Positions 47,445 to 56,419 of a stretch of 64,000 nucleotides of DNA are shown one piece after another. Source of the DNA: Flavobacterium saliperosum. Lineage in GTDB: Bacteria > Bacteroidota > Bacteroidia > Flavobacteriales > Flavobacteriaceae. The stretch is taken from contig NZ_FMTY01000008.1 in assembly GCF_900100625.1 (NCBI RefSeq), positions 1 to 64,000 of the forward strand. Direction: 5' to 3'. The translations under genes were made by a program, and so were the position numbers. The notes under the pieces were generated by a model. The model did not search any database and was not told the origin of the DNA. It was given only the letters and a program-made list of their open reading frames with translations. The stretch's first letter is position 1. Each line of letters begins with the position of its first letter.

Positions 47445-48065
47445 CTATTTTTTGTTAAGATTTTCGACCCGCTTCCTCAGTTCGCGAAAGGTGTCGAAAG
47501 GACCTTTTGTAATAACCATATTTATCATAAACGCCGGAATATGGCCTCCGGGATTGCCGTAAATTTGCTGAATCACAAGCGTTTGTGTGTCGGATACTTT
47601 TTTCAGACACCAAAACCCTTTAAAATTTGTCAGTCGGACATAACCGGGTTTTTCTTTAAGCAAACGGTTCTCGGGAAGAATGGTAATGATCCGTTCATTT
47701 TCATTTCTTGTCAAAGTCACTTTGGAAACATGATCCCGATCCTGAATGGGCCAACCTAAATGATGTGTCATGTAAAATATCCAAGAAGAATCCGAAATCT
47801 TCTTAACCAATTCACTTTTGCGCGTTTTGTAATTCCACTTTTTAAGATTCTTAACATCCACCAACTGTTTGACAATGGTGTCGATATTCGCATTTACGGT
47901 CATTACCGCGCGATATTCTTTAAATGCGGTGGAGTCAAATTTGGTCAGATATACCTTCACCCCCTCTTTATTCAAAGCGAGCTCCGGTTTTTTCTGAGAA
48001 TAGCAGCTACCGCCAATCAACAAAAAAAACAGTAGTGACAAAAAAAGAGTTGGGGACCTTTTCAT
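47445..48065 (-). CDS. START-domain (SRPBCC) protein, exported or lipid-anchored
   Basis: 206 residues. Signal peptide MKRSPTLFLSLLFFLLIG, with GGSCYSQ (possible lipobox). The body has the START fold pattern: VYLTKFDSTAFKEYRAV, VKNLKKWNYKT, MTHHLGWPIQDRDHVSKV, VIQQIYGNPGGHIPAFM. START domains bind lipids or other hydrophobic ligands. The ligand is unknown. It is 18 nt downstream of rnhA. Confidence 0.85.
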   Translation of the reverse strand: MKRSPTLFLSLLFFLLIGGSCYSQKKPELALNKEGVKVYLTKFDSTAFKEYRAVMTVNANIDTIVKQLVDVKNLKKWNYKTRKSELVKKISDSSWIFYMTHHLGWPIQDRDHVSKVTLTRNENERIITILPENRLLKEKPGYVRLTNFKGFWCLKKVSDTQTLVIQQIYGNPGGHIPAFMINMVITKGPFDTFRELRKRVENLNKK

Positions 48066-48083
48066 TCCCTAAAGTTATGGAAA

Positions 48084-48566
48084 TCAAAACAAATGACCCT
48101 CTTCTTTTTCGTAAAAAGTGTCTATGGAGAGTTTTGGCTGTTGGGAAGCCATCACCGCCAAGGCGTCGCAGCGTTCGTTTTGCGGATGATTATTGTGTCC
48201 TTTAATCCAACGGAAATCAACCTGATGCAGGCGGTAAACCTTAAGAAAACGCATCCATAAATCGGGATTTTTCTTTCCGACGAAATGCTTCTTTTCCCAT
48301 CCGAAAACCCAGCCTTTTACCACCGAATCAATTACATATTTGGAATCGGAAGTAACCAAAACGGCAGTCCCCTGTTTTTTTAATTTCTCTAATCCGACAA
48401 TCACCGCCAGCAATTCCATGCGGTTGTTGGTCGACAGTCGGAATCCTTCGTAAAACTCTTTTTTATATGGCGTACCCACCATTTCCATAACCACACCGTA
48501 ACCGGCAGGCCCAGGGTTACCCTTGGACGCCCCATCCGTATAGATATGTACTTCGTAGGATTTCAA
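48084..48566 (-). CDS. rnhA: Ribonuclease HI
   Basis: 160 residues. Active-site acidic residues: Asp in YTDGASKGNPG, Glu in NRMELLAVI, Asp in TSDSKYVID; His in KGHNNHPQNERCD and the final Asp. It removes RNA from RNA-DNA hybrids. It is 3 nt downstream of purN and 18 nt upstream of the START gene, in one run of minus-strand genes. Confidence 0.95.
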   Translation of the reverse strand: MKSYEVHIYTDGASKGNPGPAGYGVVMEMVGTPYKKEFYEGFRLSTNNRMELLAVIVGLEKLKKQGTAVLVTSDSKYVIDSVVKGWVFGWEKKHFVGKKNPDLWMRFLKVYRLHQVDFRWIKGHNNHPQNERCDALAVMASQQPKLSIDTFYEKEEGHLF

Positions 48567-48569
48567 CTA

Positions 48570-49136
48570 TTACTTTTGAGAGATTAGTTTTTCAATTACT
48601 TCGGGAAAATGACGGTGTTCCAGTTCGTGCACTTTTGCAGCAATTTCTTCCGGTGTCGTACAATCCTCAACATTTACGGTGGACTGAAAAATAATGGCGC
48701 CTTCATCGTAATGTTCGTTGACATAATGAATGGAAATGCCGGTTTCTTTCTCTTTATTTTCCAGAACGGCCTGATGCACCTTCATGCCATACATGCCTTT
48801 TCCGCCGTATTTTGGCAACAGCGCCGGATGTACGTTTATTATTTTATCAGGATATTGTGCGATAATGGCTGCCGGAAACATCAAAAGAAAACCTGCCAAG
48901 ACGATTAAATCAGGTTGCAGTTCATTGAGTTTTTCCAGAACCGTTCCGTCACTAAGTTCGGTCTTATTGAAAACAACAACAGGAATGTCGTGATTTTTAG
49001 CACGATCCAACACTTTGGCATGCAGATTGTTAGACAATACCGCGATTACGTTTCCTTGGCTTTTATTTTTAAAATGTAGTATGATATTTTCGGCATTCGA
49101 ACCCGAACCGGAAGCAAAAATTACTATTCGTTTCAT
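48570..49136 (-). CDS. purN: Phosphoribosylglycinamide formyltransferase
   Basis: 188 residues. Family marks: IVIFASGSGSNAENII (phosphate loop), the catalytic set in INVHPALLPKYGGKGMYG (Asn and His) and HYVNEHYDEGAIIFQ (Asp). It formylates GAR with 10-formyl-THF in purine synthesis. It leads the purN-rnhA-START group. Confidence 0.96.
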   Translation of the reverse strand: MKRIVIFASGSGSNAENIILHFKNKSQGNVIAVLSNNLHAKVLDRAKNHDIPVVVFNKTELSDGTVLEKLNELQPDLIVLAGFLLMFPAAIIAQYPDKIINVHPALLPKYGGKGMYGMKVHQAVLENKEKETGISIHYVNEHYDEGAIIFQSTVNVEDCTTPEEIAAKVHELEHRHFPEVIEKLISQK

Positions 49137-49307
49137 TTATCCTGTAATTTTTATTACGTAAAGAACCATCGTTTTTACAGTGCAAAAAAAAGAATAATAA
49201 ATGATAATAAATAGAAAATAGAGGTCTTTATAAAATTATTTTTTTAATTTCGTAGTCACATTTATTAACTAAAATGTTGTTTTAAAATAAAGTTTTTTAT
49301 TTTTGCC

Positions 49308-49315
49308 AACAAATT
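49308..49315 (+). promoter_or_regulatory. -7 element for acpP
   Basis: TATTTTTG about 20 nt before the start codon, in a very AT-rich 199-nt upstream gap. Confidence 0.6.
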
Positions 49316-49335
49316 AAATTTTAAAATTAAAGATT

Positions 49336-49572
49336 ATGTCAGACATTGCATCAAGAGTAAAAGCGATTATCGTAGACAAATTAGGTGTTGACGAAAATGA
49401 AGTTGTAACAGAAGCAAGCTTCACAAACGACTTAGGAGCTGATTCATTAGACACTGTTGAGCTTATCATGGAGTTCGAAAAAGAATTCGATATTCAAATT
49501 CCGGACGACCAAGCTGAAAACATTGCTACTGTTGGTCAAGCTATTTCTTACATCGAAGAAGCTAAAAAATAA
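49336..49572 (+). CDS. acpP: Acyl carrier protein
   Basis: 78 residues, acidic, four-helix fold. Ser37 in [15 protein letters not shown] takes the phosphopantetheine arm. It carries the growing acyl chain in fatty acid synthesis. fabF follows 179 nt downstream, the standard pair. Confidence 0.98.
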   Translation: MSDIASRVKAIIVDKLGVDENEVVTEASFTNDLGADSLDTVELIMEFEKEFDIQIPDDQAENIATVGQAISYIEEAKK

Positions 49573-49579
49573 TAACTAA

Positions 49580-49617
49580 TACACATCCCATGTATTCTTC
49601 GGAATGCATGGGTGTTA
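49580..49617 (+). terminator. Hairpin with TTCG loop between acpP and fabF
   Basis: Arms ACATCCCATGTATTC and GAATGCATGGGTGT pair with a few G-U/A-C steps around a TTCG loop, followed by a modest T run. It could terminate or attenuate transcription, limiting fabF relative to acpP. Confidence 0.55.
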
Positions 49618-49618
49618 T

Positions 49619-49626
49619 TATTTTTG
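49619..49626 (+). promoter_or_regulatory. -7 element for fabF
   Basis: TATTTTTG directly after the hairpin; the fabF start is about 125 nt further. Confidence 0.4.
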
Positions 49627-49674
49627 CCATCTAGGAAAAAAACTGATTGGGAGCAATCAAAAAAATACAATCTA

Positions 49675-49716
49675 CTACCCATGTTTCCTTTACAGATTAA
49701 AGAAAAGCAACATGGG
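49675..49716 (+). other. Second hairpin before fabF
   Basis: ACCCATGTT and AACATGGGT pair at a distance of 24 nt. Its arms carry the same CCCATG/CATGGGT core as the first hairpin, so the two look like diverged copies. Confidence 0.5.
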
Positions 49717-49751
49717 TATTATTTGTTTAAATACATTGTAAAAAATATATT

Positions 49752-51005
49752 ATGGCATTAAAACGAGTTGTAGTAACAGGTTTAGGCGCTCTTACCCCTA
49801 TAGGAAATTCCATCGAAGAATACTGGGATGGACTGATCAATGGTAAAAGCGGCGCAGCCCCAATAACATATTACGATACCGAAAAGCACAAAACAAAATT
49901 CGCCTGCGAAGTAAAGAACTTCAACATCGAAGCATATATGGATCGTAAAGAGGCTCGTAGATTGGATAAATTTGCGCAATACGCCGTTGCGGCAAGTGAT
50001 GAGGCGATTAAAGACGCCGGAATTACTGCTGATAATGTGGATAAATACAGGGTTGGAGTTATCTGGGGTGCCGGAATCGGTGGTTTGGAAACCTTCCAGG
50101 ACGAAGTTATTTATTATGCTAAAGGTGACGGAACGCCAAAATTCAATCCTTTCTTTATCCCAAAAATGATTGCCGATATTGCCCCGGCGCATATTTCAAT
50201 GCGAAATGGCTTTATGGGACCAAATTATACCACTGTTTCTGCTTGTGCTTCTTCTGCCAATGCGTTAATTGATGCCTTCAACTACATCCGTTTGGGAATG
50301 TGTGATGTTATCATTTCCGGAGGATCGGAAGCTGCGGTAACCATTGCCGGTATGGGCGGATTCAACTCCATGCATGCTTTATCCACCCGTAATGAAAGTC
50401 CCGAAACCGCTTCAAGACCGTTCGACGCAACCCGTGACGGATTTGTTCTGGGTGAAGGTGCCGGTGCCTTAGTATTGGAAGAATACGAACACGCGAAAGC
50501 CCGTGGTGCAAAAATTTATTGCGAAGTTGGCGGTGGCGGAATGTCATCCGATGCATACCACCTTACAGCTCCACATCCGGAAGGAATTGGAGTAATTGCG
50601 GTAATGAACAACACGTTAAGAGACGCGGGAATGAAACCGGAAGATGTAGATCATATCAACACGCACGGAACTTCCACGCCGCTTGGTGATGTTGCCGAAT
50701 TGAAAGCCATCAGTGCGGTTTTTGGCGAGCATGCAAAAACCATTAACATTAACTCCACCAAATCAATGACAGGTCATTTGTTGGGTGCTGCCGGTGCAAT
50801 CGAAGCCATTGCTTCCATTTTAGCAATGAAACACGGTATTGTTCCTCCAACAATTAACCACTCGGTGGTAGATGAGAATATCGATCCAAATTTGAATTTA
50901 ACACTAAACCAACCTCAAAAAAGAGATGTGAAAGTTGCCATGAGCAATACTTTCGGTTTCGGTGGTCACAACGCTTGCGTTTTATTCAAAAAACTAGAAG
51001 AGTAA
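49752..51005 (+). CDS. fabF: 3-oxoacyl-ACP synthase II
   Basis: 417 residues, KAS II. Catalytic Cys in VSACASSANAL, His in NTHGTSTPLGD, Lys-His in KSMTGHLLGAAG. It elongates acyl-ACP with malonyl-ACP. rnc starts 9 nt later, giving an acpP-fabF-rnc arrangement also known elsewhere. Confidence 0.97.
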   Translation: MALKRVVVTGLGALTPIGNSIEEYWDGLINGKSGAAPITYYDTEKHKTKFACEVKNFNIEAYMDRKEARRLDKFAQYAVAASDEAIKDAGITADNVDKYRVGVIWGAGIGGLETFQDEVIYYAKGDGTPKFNPFFIPKMIADIAPAHISMRNGFMGPNYTTVSACASSANALIDAFNYIRLGMCDVIISGGSEAAVTIAGMGGFNSMHALSTRNESPETASRPFDATRDGFVLGEGAGALVLEEYEHAKARGAKIYCEVGGGGMSSDAYHLTAPHPEGIGVIAVMNNTLRDAGMKPEDVDHINTHGTSTPLGDVAELKAISAVFGEHAKTININSTKSMTGHLLGAAGAIEAIASILAMKHGIVPPTINHSVVDENIDPNLNLTLNQPQKRDVKVAMSNTFGFGGHNACVLFKKLEE

Positions 51006-51014
51006 TCATTTGTC

Positions 51015-51758
51015 ATGAGTATCATCAAGAAAATATTTTCAAATTCCCGCTCTTCAGAAGACGGGATTTTTTTTGATGCCATCCAAAAGATACTGGGGTT
51101 CAAACCTTTAAACCTAAACAATTACCGCAAAGCCTTCACCCATCGTTCCATGAACAAAGTGGATGAAAAAGGAAACTCCATCAACTATGAGCGATTGGAA
51201 TTTCTGGGTGATGCCATGTTGGGCTCTGTAATTGCGGCCCATTTATTCAATGAAGTTCCCACGGGAGACGAAGGGTATTTAACCAAAATGCGATCGAAAA
51301 TTGTCAGTCGGGACCATTTGAACGAACTGGGAAAAGACCTGAACCTGATTAAATATGTGGAAAGCAAGGTCTCTACGCAGCATTTCGGCGAAAACATTCA
51401 CGGGAATCTTTTCGAGGCCTTAATCGGAGCCATTTACCTCGACCGGGGATTTGTATACTGTGAAAAATTTATCCACAAAAAGGTAATTGTCCCTTACGTG
51501 GACATTCCGAAACTGGAAGGAAAGGTAATCAGCTACAAAAGTCTGGTGATTGAGTGGTGTCAGAAAGAAAAAAAGACGTTTCATTTCGATGTTTTTGAAG
51601 ACAATGGAAACGAAGGTGTGAAATACTTTGGCGTGAAACTGAAAATCGACAACAAAATAGTAGCCCGGGCCAGAGCGACTTCCAAAAAGAAAGCCGAAGA
51701 AAAAGCATCACAACGTGCCTATTTTGCTTTTCAGGAAAAAATGAGTCCCAACACCTAA
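51015..51758 (+). CDS. rnc: Ribonuclease III
   Basis: 247 residues. Catalytic domain with ERLEFLGDAMLG and NLFEALIGAIYLD (metal-binding Glu and Asp residues), and a C-terminal dsRNA-binding domain (SYKSLVIEWCQKEKK, GVKLKIDNKIVARARATSKK). It processes rRNA precursors and other double-stranded RNA. It has a 30-residue N-terminal extension before the domain (ISSRSSEDGIFF region). Confidence 0.95.
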   Translation: MSIIKKIFSNSRSSEDGIFFDAIQKILGFKPLNLNNYRKAFTHRSMNKVDEKGNSINYERLEFLGDAMLGSVIAAHLFNEVPTGDEGYLTKMRSKIVSRDHLNELGKDLNLIKYVESKVSTQHFGENIHGNLFEALIGAIYLDRGFVYCEKFIHKKVIVPYVDIPKLEGKVISYKSLVIEWCQKEKKTFHFDVFEDNGNEGVKYFGVKLKIDNKIVARARATSKKKAEEKASQRAYFAFQEKMSPNT

Positions 51759-51850
51759 CTACACCACCTGCACTAAATTATCGTTAACAACACTTCAGGC
51801 TGTTTTTTAAAAGCATAATGTGCTATATTTACATTATCTTTTACAGCACT

Positions 51851-52336
51851 ATGGCTATTCATAAAATTCAGATTGACGATTTCATTTCGATTGATTATCA
51901 ACTGGTCGCGGTACATTCCACGCTGGAAGATTATCGGTTGGCATATTGTATCAATCAGAAATTAGCCGTTTCCTTTGAAAAAAGCGAACACGATATCGGC
52001 ATTCAGATTCCCGAAGGAAAGAGTCATTTTACCCGATTTGTTTTCGATGACGAAGAAAACGAATTGTACTGGAACCTGATTCCCAACAAAACGGAAGTCG
52101 TAACCCGACAAACCAAAGCGACTTCGCTTTTCGACGAAACAGAATTGGACATTACCACCAATATTTTTCTGCTTCCCGAACTGAAAAAAGTCGACTACAT
52201 CATAAAAATTGAGAATACCGACGATTTTTTCGACGTTGACCTGTTAATTGACGAACTACTCGCCATTAAACAAATTACAACGGCATATAAAATCGACCAA
52301 CATAAATTGAAATCGAAAAATAATTTAATTTTCTAA
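51851..52336 (+). CDS. IPExxxVDY-family protein
   Basis: 161 residues from ATG 51851 (MAIHKIQIDDFISIDYQLV); the frame allows 11 more codons. The motif LLPELKKVDYIIKIE matches the family name pattern. These proteins are found in Bacteroidota, typically just before pyruvate kinase; their role is unknown. Only 4 nt separate it from pyk, so the two are cotranscribed and translation may be coupled. Confidence 0.85.
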   Translation: MAIHKIQIDDFISIDYQLVAVHSTLEDYRLAYCINQKLAVSFEKSEHDIGIQIPEGKSHFTRFVFDDEENELYWNLIPNKTEVVTRQTKATSLFDETELDITTNIFLLPELKKVDYIIKIENTDDFFDVDLLIDELLAIKQITTAYKIDQHKLKSKNNLIF

Positions 52337-52340
52337 TACA

Positions 52341-53771
52341 ATGCCAACAAGAAAAAAGACGAAAATTGTAGCGACACTTGGCCCGGCCTGCAGCACTAAA
52401 GAAGTGATTAAAGACATGATTGATGCAGGAGTAAACGTTTTTAGAATTAACTTTTCCCATGCCGATTATACCGATGTGAAAGAACGCATCGACATGATCA
52501 GAGAACTGAACGACGAATTCGGATATACCACTTCCATTTTAGCCGACCTGCAAGGACCGAAATTACGCGTAGGGGTGATGAAAGAAGACGTTGTGGTAAG
52601 CAAAGGCGACCGCATTACGTTCACTACCGCTGAAGATATTTTGGGTACTGCCGAAAAGGTATACATGAACTACAAAGAGTTTCCGAAAGACGTTAATCCG
52701 GGAGAGCGTATTTTGCTTGACGACGGAAAACTGATTTTCGAAGTGCTAACGACCGATAAAAACACCGAGGTGGAAGCTGTTGTCATTCAGGGCGGGCCAT
52801 TGAAATCCAAAAAAGGAGTCAACCTTCCCAACACAAGGGTGTCCCTGCCGGCATTGACCGAAAAAGACATCCGTGACGCGCTTTTTGCCATTAAAAGTGA
52901 AGTGGACTGGATTGCGCTTTCATTTGTGCGAACCGCCGAAGACCTGAAAGATTTACAGGACTTGATTATGACCAATTCCACCCATAAAATTCCGATTATC
53001 GCTAAAATTGAAAAACCGGAAGCTGTGGAAAATATCGATAAAATTGTTGCTTTTTGCGACGGATTAATGGTCGCTCGTGGCGATTTGGGTGTGGAAATTC
53101 CGGCTCAGGAAGTGCCACTGATCCAGAAAAAACTCGTTCACAGGGCTAAAACCGCACGTATTCCCGTAATTATTGCCACGCAAATGATGGAAACCATGAT
53201 TACAAGCTTAACGCCAACCCGTGCCGAAGTGAACGACGTTGCCAACTCGGTGATGGACGGAGCGGATGCCGTGATGCTTTCTGGAGAAACCTCAGTAGGT
53301 AATTATCCGGTACAGGTAATTGAAAAAATGACCCAGATCATTGAAGCCGTGGAAGATTCACCGCTGATTCAGGTACCGCAAAACCAACCTCAGATTAAAA
53401 CCAACCGGTACATCACCAAAAACATCTGTTATCACGGTGCGACATTAGCCAACGACATCAATGCCAAAGCGATTACAACCCTGACTAACAGTGGCTACAC
53501 GGCATTTCAGGTTTCCGCCTGGCGACCGCATGCGCATGTTTTGGTTTTCACTTCCAACAAACGTATCCTGACGCAATTGAATTTACTTTGGGGAGTAAAC
53601 GCCTTCTTTTACGATAAATTTGTGAGTACCGATGACACGATTGATGACATTAATGCGATTTGTAAAGAAAGAGGGTATGTGAAATCGGGCGACATGCTGG
53701 TAAATCTTGCCGCCATGCCGGTTACCGAAAAAGGGATGGTAAACACACTACGTATTTCCGAAATTGAATAG
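52341..53771 (+). CDS. pyk: Pyruvate kinase
   Basis: 476 residues. N-terminal KIVATLGPACSTKEV, substrate and metal site ILADLQGPKLRVG and IAKIEKPEAVENID, with MVARGDLGVEIP and the C-terminal allosteric domain (SGYTAFQVSAWRPHA). It makes pyruvate and ATP from PEP and ADP. It follows the IPExxxVDY gene. Confidence 0.97.
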   Translation: MPTRKKTKIVATLGPACSTKEVIKDMIDAGVNVFRINFSHADYTDVKERIDMIRELNDEFGYTTSILADLQGPKLRVGVMKEDVVVSKGDRITFTTAEDILGTAEKVYMNYKEFPKDVNPGERILLDDGKLIFEVLTTDKNTEVEAVVIQGGPLKSKKGVNLPNTRVSLPALTEKDIRDALFAIKSEVDWIALSFVRTAEDLKDLQDLIMTNSTHKIPIIAKIEKPEAVENIDKIVAFCDGLMVARGDLGVEIPAQEVPLIQKKLVHRAKTARIPVIIATQMMETMITSLTPTRAEVNDVANSVMDGADAVMLSGETSVGNYPVQVIEKMTQIIEAVEDSPLIQVPQNQPQIKTNRYITKNICYHGATLANDINAKAITTLTNSGYTAFQVSAWRPHAHVLVFTSNKRILTQLNLLWGVNAFFYDKFVSTDDTIDDINAICKERGYVKSGDMLVNLAAMPVTEKGMVNTLRISEIE

Positions 53772-53778
53772 AAAAAAG

Positions 53779-53786
53779 TATATTTG
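53779..53786 (+). promoter_or_regulatory. Possible -7 element for the Bax-inhibitor-1 gene
   Basis: TATATTTG 20 nt before the start codon, just after the pyk stop. Confidence 0.4.
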
Positions 53787-53805
53787 AGAAACCAAAAAAC
53801 ACGTT

Positions 53806-54579
53806 ATGAATTCGAACAATCCGTTTTTTAAAAACAAATCTTTCACCAATACAACCCGCTATTCTTCTGAAGAGACAAACGAAAATCAAGCGGTTGCCAT
53901 TGACTATAATGATACCATGACGGTTCAAGGTACCATCAACAAAAGTTTACTGATGTTGGTTTTACTGGTTGCCGGAGCTGCCGTAACCTGGTCGATGACG
54001 TTCAGCGGGTACAACCCAATGATTTTAACTATCGGCGGTGCCATCATAGGATTTATTTTAGTACTTATCGCTGCTTTCAAACCGCAACATTCCGCGTATC
54101 TGGCGCCGGGGTATGCTGTCTTTGAAGGACTATTTATTGGTGGGCTTTCCGCTATTTTTGAATCGATGTATCCGGGATTAGTAATACAGGCGGTGGGGGC
54201 TACTTTTGTAACTTTCGTTGTTTGCTTCGGATTGTACAAATACAATATCGTAAAAGTAACCGAACGTTTTCGTTCCGTAGTGGTTGCGGCTACCTTGGCT
54301 ATCGCCAGTTTCTACCTGATTTCATGGTTACTTTCCCTGTTCATGGATTTCCAGCCGGTACACCACGGCAACTCGTTAATGAGTATCGGAATCAGCGCTT
54401 TCGTAATTGTGGTGGCGGCTTTGAATTTATTTCTTGATTTCGATCAGATTGAAAAAGGAGCGCAAAGAAGTCTTCCAAAATACATGGAATGGTTTGGCGC
54501 CATGGGATTGATGATTACCTTAGTTTGGCTGTATGTGGAATTTTTACGTTTGCTTTCCAAACTTTCCAGCAGAGATTAA
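53806..54579 (+). CDS. Bax inhibitor-1/YccA-family membrane protein
   Basis: 257 residues with about seven membrane helices starting near residue 50 (LLMLVLLVAGAAVTWSM), after a hydrophilic N-terminal tail of about 40 residues. Conserved features of the family: the GLSAIFE and FLDFDQIEKG segments. Members may act as pH-sensitive calcium leak channels or interact with FtsH. A terminator follows. Confidence 0.88.
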   Translation: MNSNNPFFKNKSFTNTTRYSSEETNENQAVAIDYNDTMTVQGTINKSLLMLVLLVAGAAVTWSMTFSGYNPMILTIGGAIIGFILVLIAAFKPQHSAYLAPGYAVFEGLFIGGLSAIFESMYPGLVIQAVGATFVTFVVCFGLYKYNIVKVTERFRSVVVAATLAIASFYLISWLLSLFMDFQPVHHGNSLMSIGISAFVIVVAALNLFLDFDQIEKGAQRSLPKYMEWFGAMGLMITLVWLYVEFLRLLSKLSSRD

Positions 54580-54598
54580 TTCAAACAAAAACATACTT

Positions 54599-54631
54599 AA
54601 AACCGATTTCTTTTGAAGTCGGTTTTTTTAT
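54599..54631 (+). terminator. Terminator between the Bax-inhibitor-1 gene and dinB
   Basis: Stem AAACCGA/TCGGTTT with a loop and T run. Confidence 0.75.
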
Positions 54632-54633
54632 TC

Positions 54634-55716
54634 CTAAAACTCAAATTTCAGTTGAACGACTACCGATTTCTTGGTCTCGGTATTCAGGTTGTGGAGTGAA
54701 ATCCCCAACAAGCGCACCGAATCTTTCATGCGTTCCTGATACAACAATTCTTTGGCCGTTTCGTGAATCAGACTTTTATCGGAGATAAAATAAGGTAATG
54801 TCTTACTTCTTGTTTGCAATGTAAAATCAGAATATTTTATTTTCAACGTAACCGTTTTTCCGGAAATTTTATGTTTTTGGAGCCGTTTTGAAAGTTCCGC
54901 CGCGATACGCTCGAGGCGTTCTTCCATGAAAACTTCCGAAGTAAGGTTCGTATTGAACGTATGTTCCGCCGCCACAGATTTTGTCGTACGGTTGGGTTTC
55001 ACGGCACTATTGTGAATTCCTCTGACAATGCTGTAATAATGGCCACCGCTTTTTCCGAAATGTTCTTCCAGATATTCCCGGGTGCGTTCTTTCAAATCCT
55101 TCCCGGTAAAAATCCCGTGTTGGTACATTTTTTCGGCGGTTACCTTTCCGATGCCGTAGAACTTCTTGATGTCTAACGCTTCCAGAAACAGCTCGACCTC
55201 ATCCGGATTGATCGTTTTCTGACCGTTGGGTTTGTTGTAATCCGACGCAATTTTCGCCACAAATTTATTCACCGAAATGCCTGCCGAAGCCGTCAGACCC
55301 GTTTCCTCAAAAATACGTTGACGGATTTCCTGCGCAATCAGGGTCGCACTCGGATTTCCTTTTTTATTTTGGGTCACGTCCAGATAGGCTTCGTCCAGTG
55401 AAAGCGGTTCCACCAAATCGGTATAGTCGTGAAATATTTTACGGATTTTCTTCGAAATTTCTTTATATCGGTCGAAATGAGGTCGTACGAAAATAATTTC
55501 CGGACATAACTTCTTCGCCAGATAACCGCTCATTGCACTGCGAACCCCAAACTTCCGGGCTTCATAACTCGCCGCCGAAACCACACCGCGCACTTCACTT
55601 CCGCCCACGGCCACAGGTTTCCCTTTGAGCAACGGGTTGTCCATCTGCTCGACCGAAGCATAAAAAGCATCCATATCGACATGGATAATTTTTCTCTGTA
55701 GTACCACTGGTTCCAT
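54634..55716 (-). CDS. dinB: DNA polymerase IV
   Basis: 360 residues, Y-family polymerase. Catalytic acidic residues in IHVDMDAFYASVEQ and SLDEAYLDVTQ. The helix-hairpin-helix and little-finger domains are at about 170-240 and 240-350. No obvious beta-clamp peptide was identified at the end (EFVVQLKFEF-like). It copies across damaged bases. Its 3' end meets the terminator of the preceding convergent gene. Confidence 0.95.
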   Translation of the reverse strand: MEPVVLQRKIIHVDMDAFYASVEQMDNPLLKGKPVAVGGSEVRGVVSAASYEARKFGVRSAMSGYLAKKLCPEIIFVRPHFDRYKEISKKIRKIFHDYTDLVEPLSLDEAYLDVTQNKKGNPSATLIAQEIRQRIFEETGLTASAGISVNKFVAKIASDYNKPNGQKTINPDEVELFLEALDIKKFYGIGKVTAEKMYQHGIFTGKDLKERTREYLEEHFGKSGGHYYSIVRGIHNSAVKPNRTTKSVAAEHTFNTNLTSEVFMEERLERIAAELSKRLQKHKISGKTVTLKIKYSDFTLQTRSKTLPYFISDKSLIHETAKELLYQERMKDSVRLLGISLHNLNTETKKSVVVQLKFEF

Positions 55717-55756
55717 ATTGTAAATTTATGTATATTCAGTATAAATTTGGAAACCG

Positions 55757-56419
55757 ATGAAAAAAACAGCCCTACTTTTAGGAGCCTCAGGATTAACAGG
55801 CTGTTTGCTGCTGGAACTGCTGCTTTCCGATTCGGATTATGATAAAATAAAATTGTTTTCCCGAAAAAAAATCGATCTCTCCCATCCGAAAATCGAAGAA
55901 CACCTGGTCGATGTTTTACAATTGGAAAACCATGCGACTGAATTTACCGGCGATGTCGTTTTTTGCTGCATCGGGACCACCAAAGCCAAAACTCCTGACG
56001 AAACAGAGTATAAGGCGATTGATTACGGCATTCCGGTTACGGCAGCGCAATTGGCAAAACAAAACAATATTCCAACGTTCATCGTGATTTCGGCCTTGGG
56101 CGCGAATGCAAAAAGCACCATTTTCTACAATCGGATTAAAGGCGAAATGGAAGCGAAAATCATTGCTGCTGGAATTCCGAGAACCTTCATTTTAGAACCT
56201 TCCCTGATTTCAGGCAATCGAAAAGAAGCGCGAATTGGCGAAACCATGGGAATCTATTTCATGAAAATCATCAATCCCTTATTGTTCGGAAAACTGAAAA
56301 AATACCGGAGTATCGCGCCGGAAAACATTGCCAAAACGATGTGGTATCTGTCGAAAAACGAGTATCCGAAAACCATTATTACTTCGGATGTTATTTTCGA
56401 GCTGTCACAATCCGTCTGA
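55757..56419 (+). CDS. NAD(P)-binding Rossmann-fold protein
   Basis: 220 residues. The N-terminal GASGLTGCLLLELLL nucleotide-binding loop and VISALGANAKSTIFYNR are typical of the HTATIP2/YwnB-like short atypical dehydrogenase group. Its substrate is unknown. The 3' end overlaps the convergent membrane protein gene by 15 bp. It is divergent from dinB with 40 nt between them. Confidence 0.85.
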   Translation: MKKTALLLGASGLTGCLLLELLLSDSDYDKIKLFSRKKIDLSHPKIEEHLVDVLQLENHATEFTGDVVFCCIGTTKAKTPDETEYKAIDYGIPVTAAQLAKQNNIPTFIVISALGANAKSTIFYNRIKGEMEAKIIAAGIPRTFILEPSLISGNRKEARIGETMGIYFMKIINPLLFGKLKKYRSIAPENIAKTMWYLSKNEYPKTIITSDVIFELSQSV

